Notes: generated by a model from the letters alone, not told the origin. 64,000 nucleotides of DNA from Pseudomonas azotoformans (GCF_001579805.1 NZ_CP014546.1:6696001-6760000); one strand, 5' to 3'. Shown: positions 9,343-17,888, counted from the stretch's first letter. Numbers and translations: made by a program.

Positions 9343-10551
9343 TCAGAGTTCGGCCAAACGCTTGTCGATAAACCTGCGTTCGGGTGCTTGCTGGGTCAAG
9401 GCCAGCGCCCGTTCGTAGGCGACTCGTGCCTCTTCGACACGGCCCAATTGCCGGTAAAACTCCCCGCACGCCGAGTGCGCCAGGTGGTAATCCAGCAACT
9501 CGCCACGCGCCAGAATCCCTTCTATCTGCTGCAATCCCGCCAAGGGCCCATCGCGCATGGCGAGTGCCACGGCGCGGTTCAGTTCGATCACGGCTGACGG
9601 CATCATCCTGAGTAACACATCATAGAGCCCGACGATCTGCGGCCAGTCGGTTTCACCCGCACTGGGCGCTTCGGCGTGCACCGCCGCAATTGCGGCTTGC
9701 AGGCAATACGGACCAAAGCGCCGTGCGCTCAATGCGTGCTCCACCAGTGCACAGCCTTCACCGATCATGGACATATCCCACAGCGAGCGGTCCTGTTCAT
9801 CCAGCAGCACCAACTCTCCACTGGCCGAGGTGCGTGCCGGGCGACGGGATTCGTGCAGCAGCATCAACGCCAGCAGGCCCATGACTTCCGGTTCGGGCAG
9901 CAATTCCATCAACAATCGGCCTAGCCGAATGGCCTCACGGGTCAGATCTTCGCGGGTCAGGTCCGCCCCCATGGACGCCGAATAGCCCTCGTTGAACACC
10001 AGGTAAATCACCCGCAACACGCTCTCGAGGCGCTCGGGCAATTCGTCGCGGGATGGCACCTGGTAAGGGATCTTCGCCTCGCGGATCTTGCCCTTGGCCC
10101 GCACGATGCGCTGGGCAATGGTGGCCGGCGTGGCCAGGTACGCCCGGGCAATTTCTTCGGTGGTAAGGTCGCAGATCTCGCGCAAGGTCAACGCCGCCTG
10201 GGCATCGGCCGCCAACGCGGGATGGCAGCAGGTGAAGATCAGGCGCAGGCGGTCATCTTCCACGTCTTCATCGCTCCAGTCAGCGGCTTCCAGTGTATCG
10301 GCCTGCGCCTGCAACAACGGGGTGAAACGCGCCTGGCGGCGCAGACGGTCGATGGCCTTGAAGCGCCCGGTCGACACCAGCCAGGCGCGGGGATTGTCCG
10401 GCACTCCGTCTAGCGGCCAACGCTGCACCGCCACGAAAAACGCTTCGTGCAGGGCTTCTTCGGCCAGGTCGAAATCGCCCAGCAAGCGAATAAGCGTCGC
10501 GAGGACCCGGCGTGATTCGCCGCGGTAAATGGCCTCGACCGACAGGGTCAA
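9343..10551 (-). CDS. ECF42-type RNA polymerase sigma factor with C-terminal TPR-like extension
   Basis: The 402-residue protein has sigma-2 (LIRLLGDFDLAEEALHEAF, then PDNPRAWLVSTGRFKAIDRLRR) and sigma-4 (LREICDLTTEEIARAYLATPATIAQRIVRAKGKIR). A long C-terminal half of helical repeats follows (YDVLLRMMPSAVIELNRAVAL, then AHSACGEFYRQLGRVEEARVAYERAL). This large ECF architecture linked to YCII/DGPF genes defines group ECF42, where the C-terminal domain takes the place of an anti-sigma factor. Its start overlaps the SRPBCC gene by four bases, making it the last gene of a four-gene operon. A matching promoter lies upstream of the operon at 11913-11939. Confidence 0.9.
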   Translation of the reverse strand: MTLSVEAIYRGESRRVLATLIRLLGDFDLAEEALHEAFFVAVQRWPLDGVPDNPRAWLVSTGRFKAIDRLRRQARFTPLLQAQADTLEAADWSDEDVEDDRLRLIFTCCHPALAADAQAALTLREICDLTTEEIARAYLATPATIAQRIVRAKGKIREAKIPYQVPSRDELPERLESVLRVIYLVFNEGYSASMGADLTREDLTREAIRLGRLLMELLPEPEVMGLLALMLLHESRRPARTSASGELVLLDEQDRSLWDMSMIGEGCALVEHALSARRFGPYCLQAAIAAVHAEAPSAGETDWPQIVGLYDVLLRMMPSAVIELNRAVALAMRDGPLAGLQQIEGILARGELLDYHLAHSACGEFYRQLGRVEEARVAYERALALTQQAPERRFIDKRLAEL

Positions 10552-11027
10552 TCGCGCATGCCCTCGGTCACCAGGGTGACCAGTCGATCCAGGCTCTGGC
10601 CCCAGCCGTCATGAAAGCCCATGGCTTCGTGGGCCTGCTTGTCTTCGGCACTCCAGTGCATGGCGCGGGCGGTGTAAAGCGTCTTGTTGCCCTCGATTTC
10701 CTGCAACGTCACTTCGGCGGTCATGAACGGCTTGCCAGACGGAATCCAGCCCGGCGTGAAGGCATCGGTAAACACCAACCGCCGTGGCGCGACGATTTCC
10801 AGAAACACACCCTGGGTCGGGTATTCGGCGCCGTCCGGTGCGCGCATCAAGGTGCGAAACAGGCCACCAACCCACAGGTTCATTTCGCACTCGGGGGTGG
10901 TCATGCCATGGGGCCCCCACCATTGCTGGAGCAAGGCGGGTTCGGTCCAGGCACGGAACACACGGCTGCGCGGTGCATCGATCACGCGGCTGATGGACAA
11001 TTCAAACTCGGCAGGTTGCGTAGACAT
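10548..11027 (-). CDS. SRPBCC (AHSA1-like) domain protein
   Basis: A 159-residue single-domain protein of the Bet v1/START-like fold: FELSISRVIDAPRSRVFRAWTEPALLQQWWGP at the N-terminus, a GEYPTQG-like central strand region and GWGQSLDRLVTLV at the C-terminal helix. Such proteins bind hydrophobic ligands and are common partners of ECF42-type sigma factors. It overlaps the sigma gene by four bases and follows the YCII gene by 34 bases. No enzymatic activity can be inferred. Confidence 0.85.
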   Translation of the reverse strand: MSTQPAEFELSISRVIDAPRSRVFRAWTEPALLQQWWGPHGMTTPECEMNLWVGGLFRTLMRAPDGAEYPTQGVFLEIVAPRRLVFTDAFTPGWIPSGKPFMTAEVTLQEIEGNKTLYTARAMHWSAEDKQAHEAMGFHDGWGQSLDRLVTLVTEGMRD

Positions 11028-11061
11028 GAGGTAAACCTCTTGAGTCTTAGGGTTGTTGTAT

Positions 11062-11406
11062 TCAGAGATTCAATTCACGCACAGGGCGCACTTCCACACT
11101 GCCGACCCGGGCGGCCGGAATGCCACCGGCCACCTGGATCGCCTCATTCAAATCACGGGCCTCGATCAGGTAGAACCCAGCGAGCTGCTCCTTGGTTTCG
11201 GCGAACGGCCCGTCAGTGATCGACAGCTTGCCATTGCGCATGCGCACAGTGGTGGCGGTGGTCACCGACTCCAGCGGCTCGGCGGCCAGCATGCGGCCGC
11301 TGGCCTGAACCGACTGTGCGTAGGCGAAGCACTCCGGGTCTGCCGGGCTGTCCGGCGAGGTGTGCAGCACCTGTTCGTTGCTGTAGATCAGGCAGAGGTA
11401 TTTCAT
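11062..11406 (-). CDS. YciI/DGPF-domain protein
   Basis: A 114-residue protein of the YCII-related (DGPF) family. MKYLCLIYSNEQV opens the ferredoxin-like fold and SITDGPFAETKEQLAGFYLIEARDLNEAIQVA carries the DGPF signature near residues 60-65. The family is the diagnostic partner of ECF42 sigma factors and is often their main target. Its biochemical role is not established. Confidence 0.9.
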   Translation of the reverse strand: MKYLCLIYSNEQVLHTSPDSPADPECFAYAQSVQASGRMLAAEPLESVTTATTVRMRNGKLSITDGPFAETKEQLAGFYLIEARDLNEAIQVAGGIPAARVGSVEVRPVRELNL

Positions 11407-11448
11407 GGGTTTCTCCGTTTTCGGACGACTGACTATAGATCGCGCGGG

Positions 11449-11868
11449 TCAAGGTTTCAGGTCGAACAGACCAGCGCCGGTTTCCATGTCGAACGGCGCG
11501 GACCAGTGTTCATGCACCACTTTCCATTGACCATCGATGCGCTGGTAGCCGGCGCTGACCCGCATCCAGCAGGTCTTGAGCACGCCGTCCGGGCCGGTGC
11601 CGCCGCAGTGGGCCAACCAGTGGGCGAAAGCGCTGTCTGCTCCGGCAACGATATGCAGCTCATGAAAGTCGAAAACGCCGGGGCCAGGGCAGAATTCCAT
11701 GCAGGCCTGCCAATGCGCCTGGTACGCCGCCTTGCCTTTGAATTGCAGGGCGCCAACGGCGTCGAACGCGACGATATTGTCGGCGTAAAAGCTGACAATC
11801 TTCTCGACATCCTTGGCGGTGACGGCTTGTTTCCATTGGTCGATCAGGGTGTTGATGGCCGTGCTCAT
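11449..11868 (-). CDS. SnoaL/NTF2-like protein, first gene of the ECF42 operon
   Basis: ATG 11868, with AAGGAG well placed upstream, gives 139 residues; the open frame extends further but without support. The sequence MSTAINTLIDQWKQAVTAKDVEKIVSFYADNIVAFDAVGALQFKG is the conserved opening of the NTF2-like cone fold, followed by AYQAHWQACM and WKVVHEHWSAPFDMETG. Proteins of this type are common stress-related ligand binders or hydrolases. It is the promoter-proximal gene of the sigma operon. Confidence 0.85.
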   Translation of the reverse strand: MSTAINTLIDQWKQAVTAKDVEKIVSFYADNIVAFDAVGALQFKGKAAYQAHWQACMEFCPGPGVFDFHELHIVAGADSAFAHWLAHCGGTGPDGVLKTCWMRVSAGYQRIDGQWKVVHEHWSAPFDMETGAGLFDLKP

Positions 11869-11912
11869 GGCGATACTCCTTGGGGTAGAAAACATCACGG
11901 AAGACACCCTTA

Positions 11913-11939
11913 GTCGAATGGCCCACCGGCCAATCGACA
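11913..11939 (-). promoter_or_regulatory. Candidate ECF42-type promoter
   Basis: Read on the minus strand, TGTCGA (11939-11934) is followed by 17 bases and CGAC (11916-11913). This matches the TGTCGA ... CG(T/A)C form reported for ECF42 promoters. It lies about 45 bases before the ATG of the first operon gene (11868), consistent with autoregulation by the sigma factor at the operon's end. Confidence 0.65.
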
Positions 11940-12017
11940 AGCCGCTTAAAAATAATTTCGCCCCCGGCAAACCCGCTAGAATCCACGCCTCTTTGTAGGA
12001 TTTCGGATACGCCCCCG

Positions 12018-12518
12018 ATGGAAACCCGCCTCGCCCTGTATGAGACGCTGAGCCTTGCGCAGAAACAGCAGCTCGACACCCTGCAAGTGCACCCCGAGCA
12101 ACTAGCGTATTCCGGCGATATCTACTGTGCGCTGAACAGCCTGCTGGTCAATCCCCATCCTGACGCCATCAAAGGCTTCGCCCTGCTCGCCGACGAAACG
12201 CCCGTGGCCTTCCTGCTGCTCAAACGCCCGCCTTGCCTGCCTCACTGGGCGGATGAGCACAGCGCGACCTTGCATGCGTTGCAGGTGGATCGGCATCAGC
12301 AAGGGCGTGGCTTCGGCAAAGCCTGCCTGCAGGCGCTGCCCGCAGCGGCGTTGCAGGCGTGGCCGCAGATTCAGGGGCTGGAGTTGTCGGTGGACGCGGA
12401 TAATGTGGCAGCGATGGGGCTGTATCTGAGGGCTGGGTGGGTGGATGGCGGAGAGGCGTATAAGGGGCGGATTGGGTATGAGCGCAGGTTGAGGTGGGTG
12501 TTTAACCCGGCCCCTTGA
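12018..12518 (+). CDS. GNAT-family N-acetyltransferase
   Basis: A 166-residue protein. The acetyl-CoA-binding motif A appears as LHALQVDRHQQGRGFGKACLQAL near residues 88-110, and LELSVDADNVAAMGLYLRAGW is the usual beta4-alpha4 region. The last codons overlap the left arm of a perfect inverted repeat (12517-12568). The substrate is not predictable. It is divergent from the ECF42 operon, sharing a roughly 150-base promoter region. Confidence 0.85.
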   Translation: METRLALYETLSLAQKQQLDTLQVHPEQLAYSGDIYCALNSLLVNPHPDAIKGFALLADETPVAFLLLKRPPCLPHWADEHSATLHALQVDRHQQGRGFGKACLQALPAAALQAWPQIQGLELSVDADNVAAMGLYLRAGWVDGGEAYKGRIGYERRLRWVFNPAP

Positions 12519-12568
12519 TGTCACGTAAACATGACCTTCAGACGTCAATGTCCTGTTTACGTGACATC
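12517..12568. repeat. Perfect 15-bp inverted repeat between convergent genes
   Basis: GATGTCACGTAAACA (12517-12531) is mirrored exactly by TGTTTACGTGACATC (12554-12568) with a 22-base loop. It begins inside the stop codon of the GNAT gene and ends ten bases before the stop of the convergent GyrI-like gene. It has no T-run, so it is not a classical intrinsic terminator. It may still block read-through in both directions or bind a protein through TCACGTAA-like half sites. Confidence 0.7.
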
Positions 12569-12578
12569 GCCTACGGCT

Positions 12579-13061
12579 TCAGCCTCTTTCGCCCACCGGC
12601 AACCAGATCTCCACCGTCCCGGTGCCCTTGCGCGCATCAAAATCCGCGCTGTAGCGCTCGAAATCCGCGCCCATCACCTTGTAGCCCGAGTGCGGCAGCC
12701 ATTCGAACATGATCCGCTCATAGGTTTGCTCAAGCGCCTGCACCGGCCCGTAATGGGGGAACACGGCGTAGTTGAGCGGGGGGATTTCGATGACTTCGAA
12801 GTTGCCTGGCACATCGGCTTTGGTCGGGACTTCGACACCGGCCATGTAGTCGAACTCGCCGTGCTTGGGGTTGTGGCAAACGCCATAGGTCACACCGCCC
12901 ACACGCTTCTTGATGTCCTTGATGCAGGTGTCGAACAACTCCCACAGTTTGGGGATATCCCCCACGGTGGCCTTCGAATAACGCCCTTGCACCCCGGCGA
13001 TCACCAGGGCTTTACCCGCTTCCATGCGTGGCTCTAACGGTTGTTTTGTCTGCTGATCCAT
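12579..13061 (-). CDS. GyrI-like / AraC effector-binding-domain protein
   Basis: ATG 13061 with AAGGAGA upstream gives a 160-residue single-domain protein; the frame remains open upstream but without a plausible start. The sequence (MEAGKALVIAGVQGRYS, WELFDTCIKDI, FDYMAGVEVP, VIEIPPLNYAVFPHYGPVQALEQTYERIMFEWLPHSGY) is the GyrI-like small-molecule-binding domain found alone or fused to AraC regulators. It is probably a stand-alone ligand binder or hydrolase; the ligand is unknown. Confidence 0.85.
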   Translation of the reverse strand: MDQQTKQPLEPRMEAGKALVIAGVQGRYSKATVGDIPKLWELFDTCIKDIKKRVGGVTYGVCHNPKHGEFDYMAGVEVPTKADVPGNFEVIEIPPLNYAVFPHYGPVQALEQTYERIMFEWLPHSGYKVMGADFERYSADFDARKGTGTVEIWLPVGERG

Positions 13062-13257
13062 ACGAACAGTCTCCTTCTTATGAGGGAACAAACCCGCATC
13101 GAGTATAGGGGCATATCCGCATTGGGCTCCATGCAGAAAATTTTCCTGCGCATCTGGACAACCGGCCATCATCGACCGTATTGTCTGCCCCGCAGGCCAC
13201 CGCAGTGGCCGACGTCGCTCGGACGGTTCCGGGCGCTTACGTACTCTCGAGGCAACA

Positions 13258-14475
13258 ATGGCAGACCAAGGTTCGCCGCGCCGCTTTGCGCGCATAGATC
13301 GACTCCCCCCTTACGTTTTCAATATCACGGCCGAGCTGAAGATGGCTGCGCGTCGGCGCGGCGAAGACATCATCGACCTGAGCATGGGCAACCCTGACGG
13401 CGCCACGCCGCCGCACATTGTCGAAAAACTCGTGCAAGTGGCCCAGCGTGAAGACACCCACGGTTATTCGACGTCCAAAGGCATTCCGCGCCTGCGCCGG
13501 GCGATTTCGCGCTGGTACAAGGATCGCTATGCAGTGGACATCGACCCCGAGTCGGAAGCCATCGTGACCATCGGTTCCAAGGAAGGCCTGGCGCACTTGA
13601 TGCTGGCTACCCTTGACCAGGGCGATACCGTACTGGTGCCCAACCCGAGCTACCCGATCCACATCTACGGTGCGGTGATCGCCGGCGCCCAGGTGCGTTC
13701 GGTGCCGCTGGTGCCGGGCGTGGACTTCTTCGCGGAGCTGGAACGGGCGATTCGCGGCTCGATTCCCAAGCCGAAGATGATGATCCTCGGCTTTCCGTCC
13801 AACCCCACCGCGCAGTGCGTGGAACTGGACTTCTTCGAACGTGTGATCGCCCTGGCCAAGCAGTACGACGTGCTGGTGATCCACGACCTGGCCTACGCCG
13901 ACATCGTCTACGACGGCTGGAAAGCCCCGTCGATCATGCAAGTGCCCGGTGCCAAGGACATTGCGGTGGAGTTTTTCACCCTGTCCAAGAGCTACAACAT
14001 GGCGGGCTGGCGCATCGGTTTCATGGTGGGCAACCCGGAACTGGTCAACGCCCTGGCGCGCATCAAGAGTTACCACGACTACGGCACCTTCACCCCGCTG
14101 CAAGTCGCCGCCATTGCGGCACTGGAAGGCGATCAGCAGTGCGTGAAGGACATCGCCGAGCAGTACCGCCAACGCCGCAATGTGCTGGTCAAGGGCCTGC
14201 ATGAGCTGGGCTGGATGGTGGAAAATCCGAAGGCGTCGATGTACGTGTGGGCGAAGATTCCCGAGCAATATGCCGCCATGGGTTCGCTGGAATTTGCCAA
14301 GAAGCTGCTGCTGGAGGCCAAGGTGTGTGTGTCGCCGGGGATTGGCTTTGGCGAGTATGGCGATGATCACGTGCGCTTTGCGCTGATTGAGAACCAGGAC
14401 CGGATCCGCCAGGCGGTGCGGGGGATTCGCGGGATGTTCAGGGCGGATGGGCTGGTGAAGAAGACCAGCGAATAA
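13258..14475 (+). CDS. alaC: Alanine transaminase AlaC-type aminotransferase
   Basis: A 405-residue class I/II fold-type I aminotransferase. Motifs seen are [11 protein letters not shown] (41-51), [12 protein letters not shown] (69-80), FPSNPTA with Asn182, HDLAYAD with Asp210 and Tyr213, and the PLP lysine 244 in [15 protein letters not shown]. The overall sequence matches the AlaC group (pyruvate:glutamate alanine formation) rather than aspartate transaminases. GAGGCAACA precedes the ATG, and a strong terminator follows at 14478-14507. Confidence 0.9.
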   Translation: MADQGSPRRFARIDRLPPYVFNITAELKMAARRRGEDIIDLSMGNPDGATPPHIVEKLVQVAQREDTHGYSTSKGIPRLRRAISRWYKDRYAVDIDPESEAIVTIGSKEGLAHLMLATLDQGDTVLVPNPSYPIHIYGAVIAGAQVRSVPLVPGVDFFAELERAIRGSIPKPKMMILGFPSNPTAQCVELDFFERVIALAKQYDVLVIHDLAYADIVYDGWKAPSIMQVPGAKDIAVEFFTLSKSYNMAGWRIGFMVGNPELVNALARIKSYHDYGTFTPLQVAAIAALEGDQQCVKDIAEQYRQRRNVLVKGLHELGWMVENPKASMYVWAKIPEQYAAMGSLEFAKKLLLEAKVCVSPGIGFGEYGDDHVRFALIENQDRIRQAVRGIRGMFRADGLVKKTSE

Positions 14476-14477
14476 CG

Positions 14478-14507
14478 AAAAAAGGGAGCCCAGCGGCTCC
14501 CTTTTTT
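14478..14507. terminator. Bidirectional intrinsic terminator after alaC and gntP
   Basis: A-run, GGGAGCC stem, CAGC loop, GGCTCCC, then T6. The A-run before and T-run after the hairpin let it serve both the plus-strand alaC and the minus-strand gntP. Confidence 0.93.
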
Positions 14508-14520
14508 GTTTGCGCGGCGG

Positions 14521-15873
14521 TCAGACCACCAGCGACAACAGCATGATGAAGATCAACGCCACGACGGACAGAATCGTCTCCATTGCCGTCCACGTCTTGA
14601 ACGTCTCGGCTACCGTCATATTGAAGTACTGCTTCACCAGCCAGAACCCCGCATCGTTGACGTGAGACAGGATCAACGAACCCGCGCCCGTCGCCAACAC
14701 CAGCAGCTCACGGTTAACCCCCGGAATCATCCCCACCACCGGCACCACAATGCCTGCGCCGGTAATGGTCGCCACCGTGGCCGAACCGGTTGCCACGCGA
14801 ATCACCGCCGCCACCAGCCACGCCAGCAGGATCGGGTTGATCTGCGCGTTCACCGCCATATGGCCGATCACGTCGCCCACACCACTGGTCACCAGCATCT
14901 GCTTGAAGCCACCGCCGGCACCGATGATCAGGATGATCGCAGCGGTCGGCGCCAGGCTGGCGTCGAGCAGTTTGAGGATCTGTTTGGAGTGAATGCCCTG
15001 GCGATGGCCAAAGGTGTACAGCGACAGCAGCAACGCCAGCAACAGGGCGGAGATCGGGTGACCGATCATGTCCATCCAGTTGCGCACGATATGGCCGTCC
15101 GGCAAACCGATGTCAGCGAAGGTTTTGAGCAGCATCAGGAACACCGGCAGCAGCACAGTAATCAGGGTGATGCTGAAGCTCGGCAGGTTTTTGTGTTCCG
15201 ACTCGCGGGCCAGTTGATCGACCAGTTCCTGGGACGGGTTGCCCGGAATGTACTTGGCGATAAACGTACCGAAGATCGGACCGGCGATGATGGCAGTCGG
15301 CAGCGCGACGATCAGGCCGTAGAGGATAGTCTTGCCGATGTCCGCGCCAAACACGCCAATCGCCAGCAACGGGCCCGGGTGCGGTGGCACCAGACCGTGT
15401 ACCGCCGAGAGGCCGGCCAGCAGCGGGATGCCAATCTTGATCAGCGACACGCCGGTACGCCGCGCGACGATAAACACCAGCGGGATCAGCAGCACAAAGC
15501 CGATCTCGAAGAACAGCGGGATGCCCACCAGGAACGCGGCGAACATCATGGCCCACTGGACCTTCTCTTTGCCGAAGGCGCGGATCAGGGTCTGGGCGAT
15601 CTGATCGGCACCGCCGGATTCGGCCATCATCTTGCCGAGCATCGTGCCCAGCGCGAGGATGATGCCGACAAAGCCGAGCACACCGCCAAAACCGTCCTGG
15701 AACGCCTTGATGATCTTGTCCACGGGCATGCCCGAGGTCAGCCCGAGGAAGCCGGCCGCGATGATCAGCGCAATGAACGGGTGCACCTTGAATTTGGTGA
15801 TCAGAACGATCAACCCAATGATTGTGACCACTGCATCAAGCAGCAGGTAGGACTCGTGGGACATGCCAAACAT
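14521..15873 (-). CDS. gntP: GntP-family gluconate:H+ symporter
   Basis: A 450-residue inner-membrane protein with about 12-14 hydrophobic segments. Family motifs include GLIVLITKFKVHPFIALIIAAG, GFGGVLGFVGIILALGTMLGKMMAESGGAD, and GLVPPHPGPLLAIG in the middle. It imports gluconate for phosphorylation by GntK at 15958. AGGAGAG precedes ATG 15873, and the 5' leader carries an AACAACAACAA stretch typical of Crc/Hfq targets plus a GntR-type operator at 15931-15942. A separate operator between gntK and gntP suggests gntP also has its own promoter. Confidence 0.93.
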   Translation of the reverse strand: MFGMSHESYLLLDAVVTIIGLIVLITKFKVHPFIALIIAAGFLGLTSGMPVDKIIKAFQDGFGGVLGFVGIILALGTMLGKMMAESGGADQIAQTLIRAFGKEKVQWAMMFAAFLVGIPLFFEIGFVLLIPLVFIVARRTGVSLIKIGIPLLAGLSAVHGLVPPHPGPLLAIGVFGADIGKTILYGLIVALPTAIIAGPIFGTFIAKYIPGNPSQELVDQLARESEHKNLPSFSITLITVLLPVFLMLLKTFADIGLPDGHIVRNWMDMIGHPISALLLALLLSLYTFGHRQGIHSKQILKLLDASLAPTAAIILIIGAGGGFKQMLVTSGVGDVIGHMAVNAQINPILLAWLVAAVIRVATGSATVATITGAGIVVPVVGMIPGVNRELLVLATGAGSLILSHVNDAGFWLVKQYFNMTVAETFKTWTAMETILSVVALIFIMLLSLVV

Positions 15874-15888
15874 GGGGGGTCTCTCCTG

Positions 15889-15903
15889 TTTGTTGTTGTT
15901 ATT
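15889..15903 (-). promoter_or_regulatory. Crc/Hfq-type CA motif before the gntP ribosome-binding site
   Basis: On the minus strand the leader reads AATAACAACAACAAA immediately before the AGGAG of gntP. This matches the AAYAAYAA motif bound by Hfq with Crc in Pseudomonas catabolite repression, so gluconate uptake is probably repressed by preferred carbon sources. Confidence 0.65.
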
Positions 15904-15930
15904 AAAGCGGGTGTTGAATTTCCTGCCGGG

Positions 15931-15942
15931 GATAGCGCTATC
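15931..15942. promoter_or_regulatory. GntR operator upstream of gntP
   Basis: GATAGCGCTATC is a perfect 12-bp palindrome with the central CG step typical of LacI-family operators. It matches two more copies in this locus and lies 57 bases before the gntP start. Confidence 0.8.
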
Positions 15943-15957
15943 TTTTCCGGCAAAAAA

Positions 15958-16491
15958 TTAATGAGTAGGTTCAAAGCCGTGTTGCAGCCACCAGGCGTTG
16001 GTCTGCTCGGCCAGTTCCTCGACGCTGTCTTCACTGGCGTTGAGGGCCAGGGTCAGCGGTTCGCCTTTGGGTGATTCAAGGGTGGCGAACTGGCTGTCGA
16101 TAAGGCTGGCCGGCATGAAATGCCCAGGGCGATGGGACACGCGGTCGGCGGCCACGGCGCGGGTCAGCTCCAAAAAGACAAACCCCAGGCCCGGCGCGGC
16201 TTCGCGCAGGTGGTCGCGGTATTTCTTTTTCAGGGCGGAACAGGTGAGCACGGGATGCTCGCCTGCCTTGAGCGAACGGCGCAGTTCATCGCAGAGGATG
16301 TCGAGCCAGCCGGCGCGGTCGTCGTCGTTGAGGGGGTGGCCGGCGCTCATCTTTTCGATGTTGGCGGCGGGGTGAAAGCTGTCGCCTTCAATGGCGGTGG
16401 CACCGTTCAGGCGGCACAGGGCCTCGCTGACGCTGGACTTGCCACAGCCGGAAACACCCATGATGACCAGGGCGGTAACAGGTTGACTCAT
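15958..16491 (-). CDS. gntK: Gluconokinase
   Basis: A 177-residue P-loop kinase. GVSGCGKS at residues 12-19 is the Walker A motif, followed by EGDSFHPAANIEKMSAGHPLNDDDRAGWL, the substrate-binding signature of thermoresistant gluconokinases, and CSALKKKYRDHLR. It phosphorylates gluconate to 6-phosphogluconate, feeding the Entner-Doudoroff pathway (eda is at 47383). It lies directly upstream of gntP on the same strand, divergent from gntR. Confidence 0.94.
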   Translation of the reverse strand: MSQPVTALVIMGVSGCGKSSVSEALCRLNGATAIEGDSFHPAANIEKMSAGHPLNDDDRAGWLDILCDELRRSLKAGEHPVLTCSALKKKYRDHLREAAPGLGFVFLELTRAVAADRVSHRPGHFMPASLIDSQFATLESPKGEPLTLALNASEDSVEELAEQTNAWWLQHGFEPTH

Positions 16492-16509
16492 GAAACACCT
16501 CAGGACGCA

Positions 16510-16521
16510 GATAGCGCTACC
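16510..16521. promoter_or_regulatory. GntR operator upstream of gntK
   Basis: GATAGCGCTACC, one mismatch from the perfect palindrome at 15931, lies about 18 bases before the gntK start on the minus strand. It would overlap the promoter or early transcript of gntK. Confidence 0.75.
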
Positions 16522-16660
16522 TTTGCACGCTGTAAGGCTAGTGCAAAAACAGGCTTTTCCCGCGCCGTCTTGTCATTTTTATGGAGTGACGCGTGCATCC
16601 GCTCCAATCATTTGAACCGGATCAGGCAACCCAAAGTTCAAGAATTTGCAGCCTTTTGGA

Positions 16661-16672
16661 GACAGCGCTACC
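16661..16672. promoter_or_regulatory. GntR operator upstream of gntR
   Basis: GACAGCGCTACC matches the other two operators in its GCGCTA core and lies 35 bases before the gntR ATG, suggesting autoregulation. Confidence 0.72.
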
Positions 16673-16706
16673 TTAGTGCCTCGATTTTTGTTTGGCAAGC
16701 CGCCTG

Positions 16707-17735
16707 ATGACCTCCAAGAACGATAAAAAATTGCGCACCACGGGTCGCCCGACCCTTAACGAAGTCGCCCGCCTGGCCGGCGTCAGCCCGATTACCGCCT
16801 CCCGCGCCCTGCGCGGTATCAGCACCGTGGCCACCGAACTGGTGGAAAAAGTGCAGCAGGCCGCCGCCGAACTCAATTATGTGGTCAACCCCGCCGCCCG
16901 CGCCCTGGCCTCGGCCCAGAGCCATTCGGTGGTGGTGTTGGTGCCATCGTTGTCCAACCTGCTGTTTATCGAAACCCTCGAAGCCATCCACCAGGTGCTG
17001 CGGCCCAAGGGCTTTGAAGTGCTGATCGGCAACTCCCACTATTCCCGCGATGAAGAAGAAAACCTGCTGCGCAACTACATGGCCTACCAGCCACGGGGTT
17101 TGCTGCTGACCGGGTTTGATCGCACCGAAAGCGCCCGACGGATGGTTGAGGCCAGCAATGTGCCCTGCGTCTATATGATGGATTTGGACCCGAACGCCGG
17201 GGTGAACTGCGTAGGGTTCTCGCAATTGAGCGCGGGCGAAACGGCGGCGGCGCATCTGTTGTCCCGTGGTTACAAACGCTTGGCTTACATCGGCGCGCAG
17301 TTGGACCAACGCACGTTGCTGCGCGGCGAAGGGTTCCGCCGAGCGCTGCAACAAGCCGGCTTGTACGACCCGGCGCTGGAATTGCTGACGCCGCGCCCCT
17401 CCTCCGTGGGCCTGGGCGGCGAACTCTTCCTGCAACTGCTCGCCGCCCATCCCGACGTGGACGCCATCTTCTTCGGCAACGACGACCTGGCCCAGGGCGC
17501 CTTGCTGGAAGCCCTGCGCCATGGCATCAAGGTGCCGGAACGTCTGGCCGTGCTGGGTTTCAACGACCTGCCCGCCTCGTCCTTCATGGTGCCGCGCCTG
17601 AGCAGCATCAGCACCCCGCGTGAAGCGATTGGGCGGCGTGCGGCGGAGCACCTGTTGACGATCATGGCAGGTAACAAGATCGCCAAGCCGGTGGTGGACA
17701 TGGGGTTTGAGTTGCAGGTGCGGGAGAGTACGTAA
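16707..17735 (+). CDS. gntR: LacI-family gluconate repressor GntR
   Basis: A 342-residue LacI-type repressor from ATG 16707; a TTG fifteen bases upstream is less likely, and neither start has a strong ribosome-binding site. The N-terminal HTH reads RPTLNEVARLAGVSPITASRALRGISTV (about residues 14-41), with the hinge helix NPAARALASAQ. A periplasmic-binding-like effector domain follows (VVVLVPSLSNLLF, then RGYKRLAYIGAQ, AIFFGNDDLAQGAL, VLGFNDLPAS). It is divergent from gntK-gntP and is expected to release the three GCGCTA operators when gluconate or 6-phosphogluconate is present. Confidence 0.9.
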   Translation: MTSKNDKKLRTTGRPTLNEVARLAGVSPITASRALRGISTVATELVEKVQQAAAELNYVVNPAARALASAQSHSVVVLVPSLSNLLFIETLEAIHQVLRPKGFEVLIGNSHYSRDEEENLLRNYMAYQPRGLLLTGFDRTESARRMVEASNVPCVYMMDLDPNAGVNCVGFSQLSAGETAAAHLLSRGYKRLAYIGAQLDQRTLLRGEGFRRALQQAGLYDPALELLTPRPSSVGLGGELFLQLLAAHPDVDAIFFGNDDLAQGALLEALRHGIKVPERLAVLGFNDLPASSFMVPRLSSISTPREAIGRRAAEHLLTIMAGNKIAKPVVDMGFELQVREST

Positions 17736-17789
17736 GAGGGTTGCTGCCTGCGTTATGAGCCAAGACAGGGCAGATTATCCTCTCCACAC

Positions 17790-17805
17790 CTGTCAACTTT
17801 GACAG
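17790..17805. promoter_or_regulatory. 16-bp palindrome upstream of the AT-rich orphan gene
   Basis: CTGTCAA (17790-17796), two bases, then TTGACAG (17799-17805) form a perfect inverted repeat about 84 bases before the ATG of the orphan gene. A second small repeat, AAGCGTC/GACGCTT (17837-17863), follows in the leader. Either could be an operator or an mRNA hairpin; no known regulator is recognised. Confidence 0.45.
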
Positions 17806-17888
17806 TAGGCACCCGCGCATGAGCGCCTTATAAGTGAAGCGTCGACGATGACGTCTGACGCTTGAATCTCACCGAAAAGGACCTTGCC

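Noticed and set aside
14506..16074. A 522-codon open frame antisense to gntP
   Set aside because: The His/Arg/Gln-rich translation has no fold signature, and it crosses the terminator, operator and gntK boundaries.
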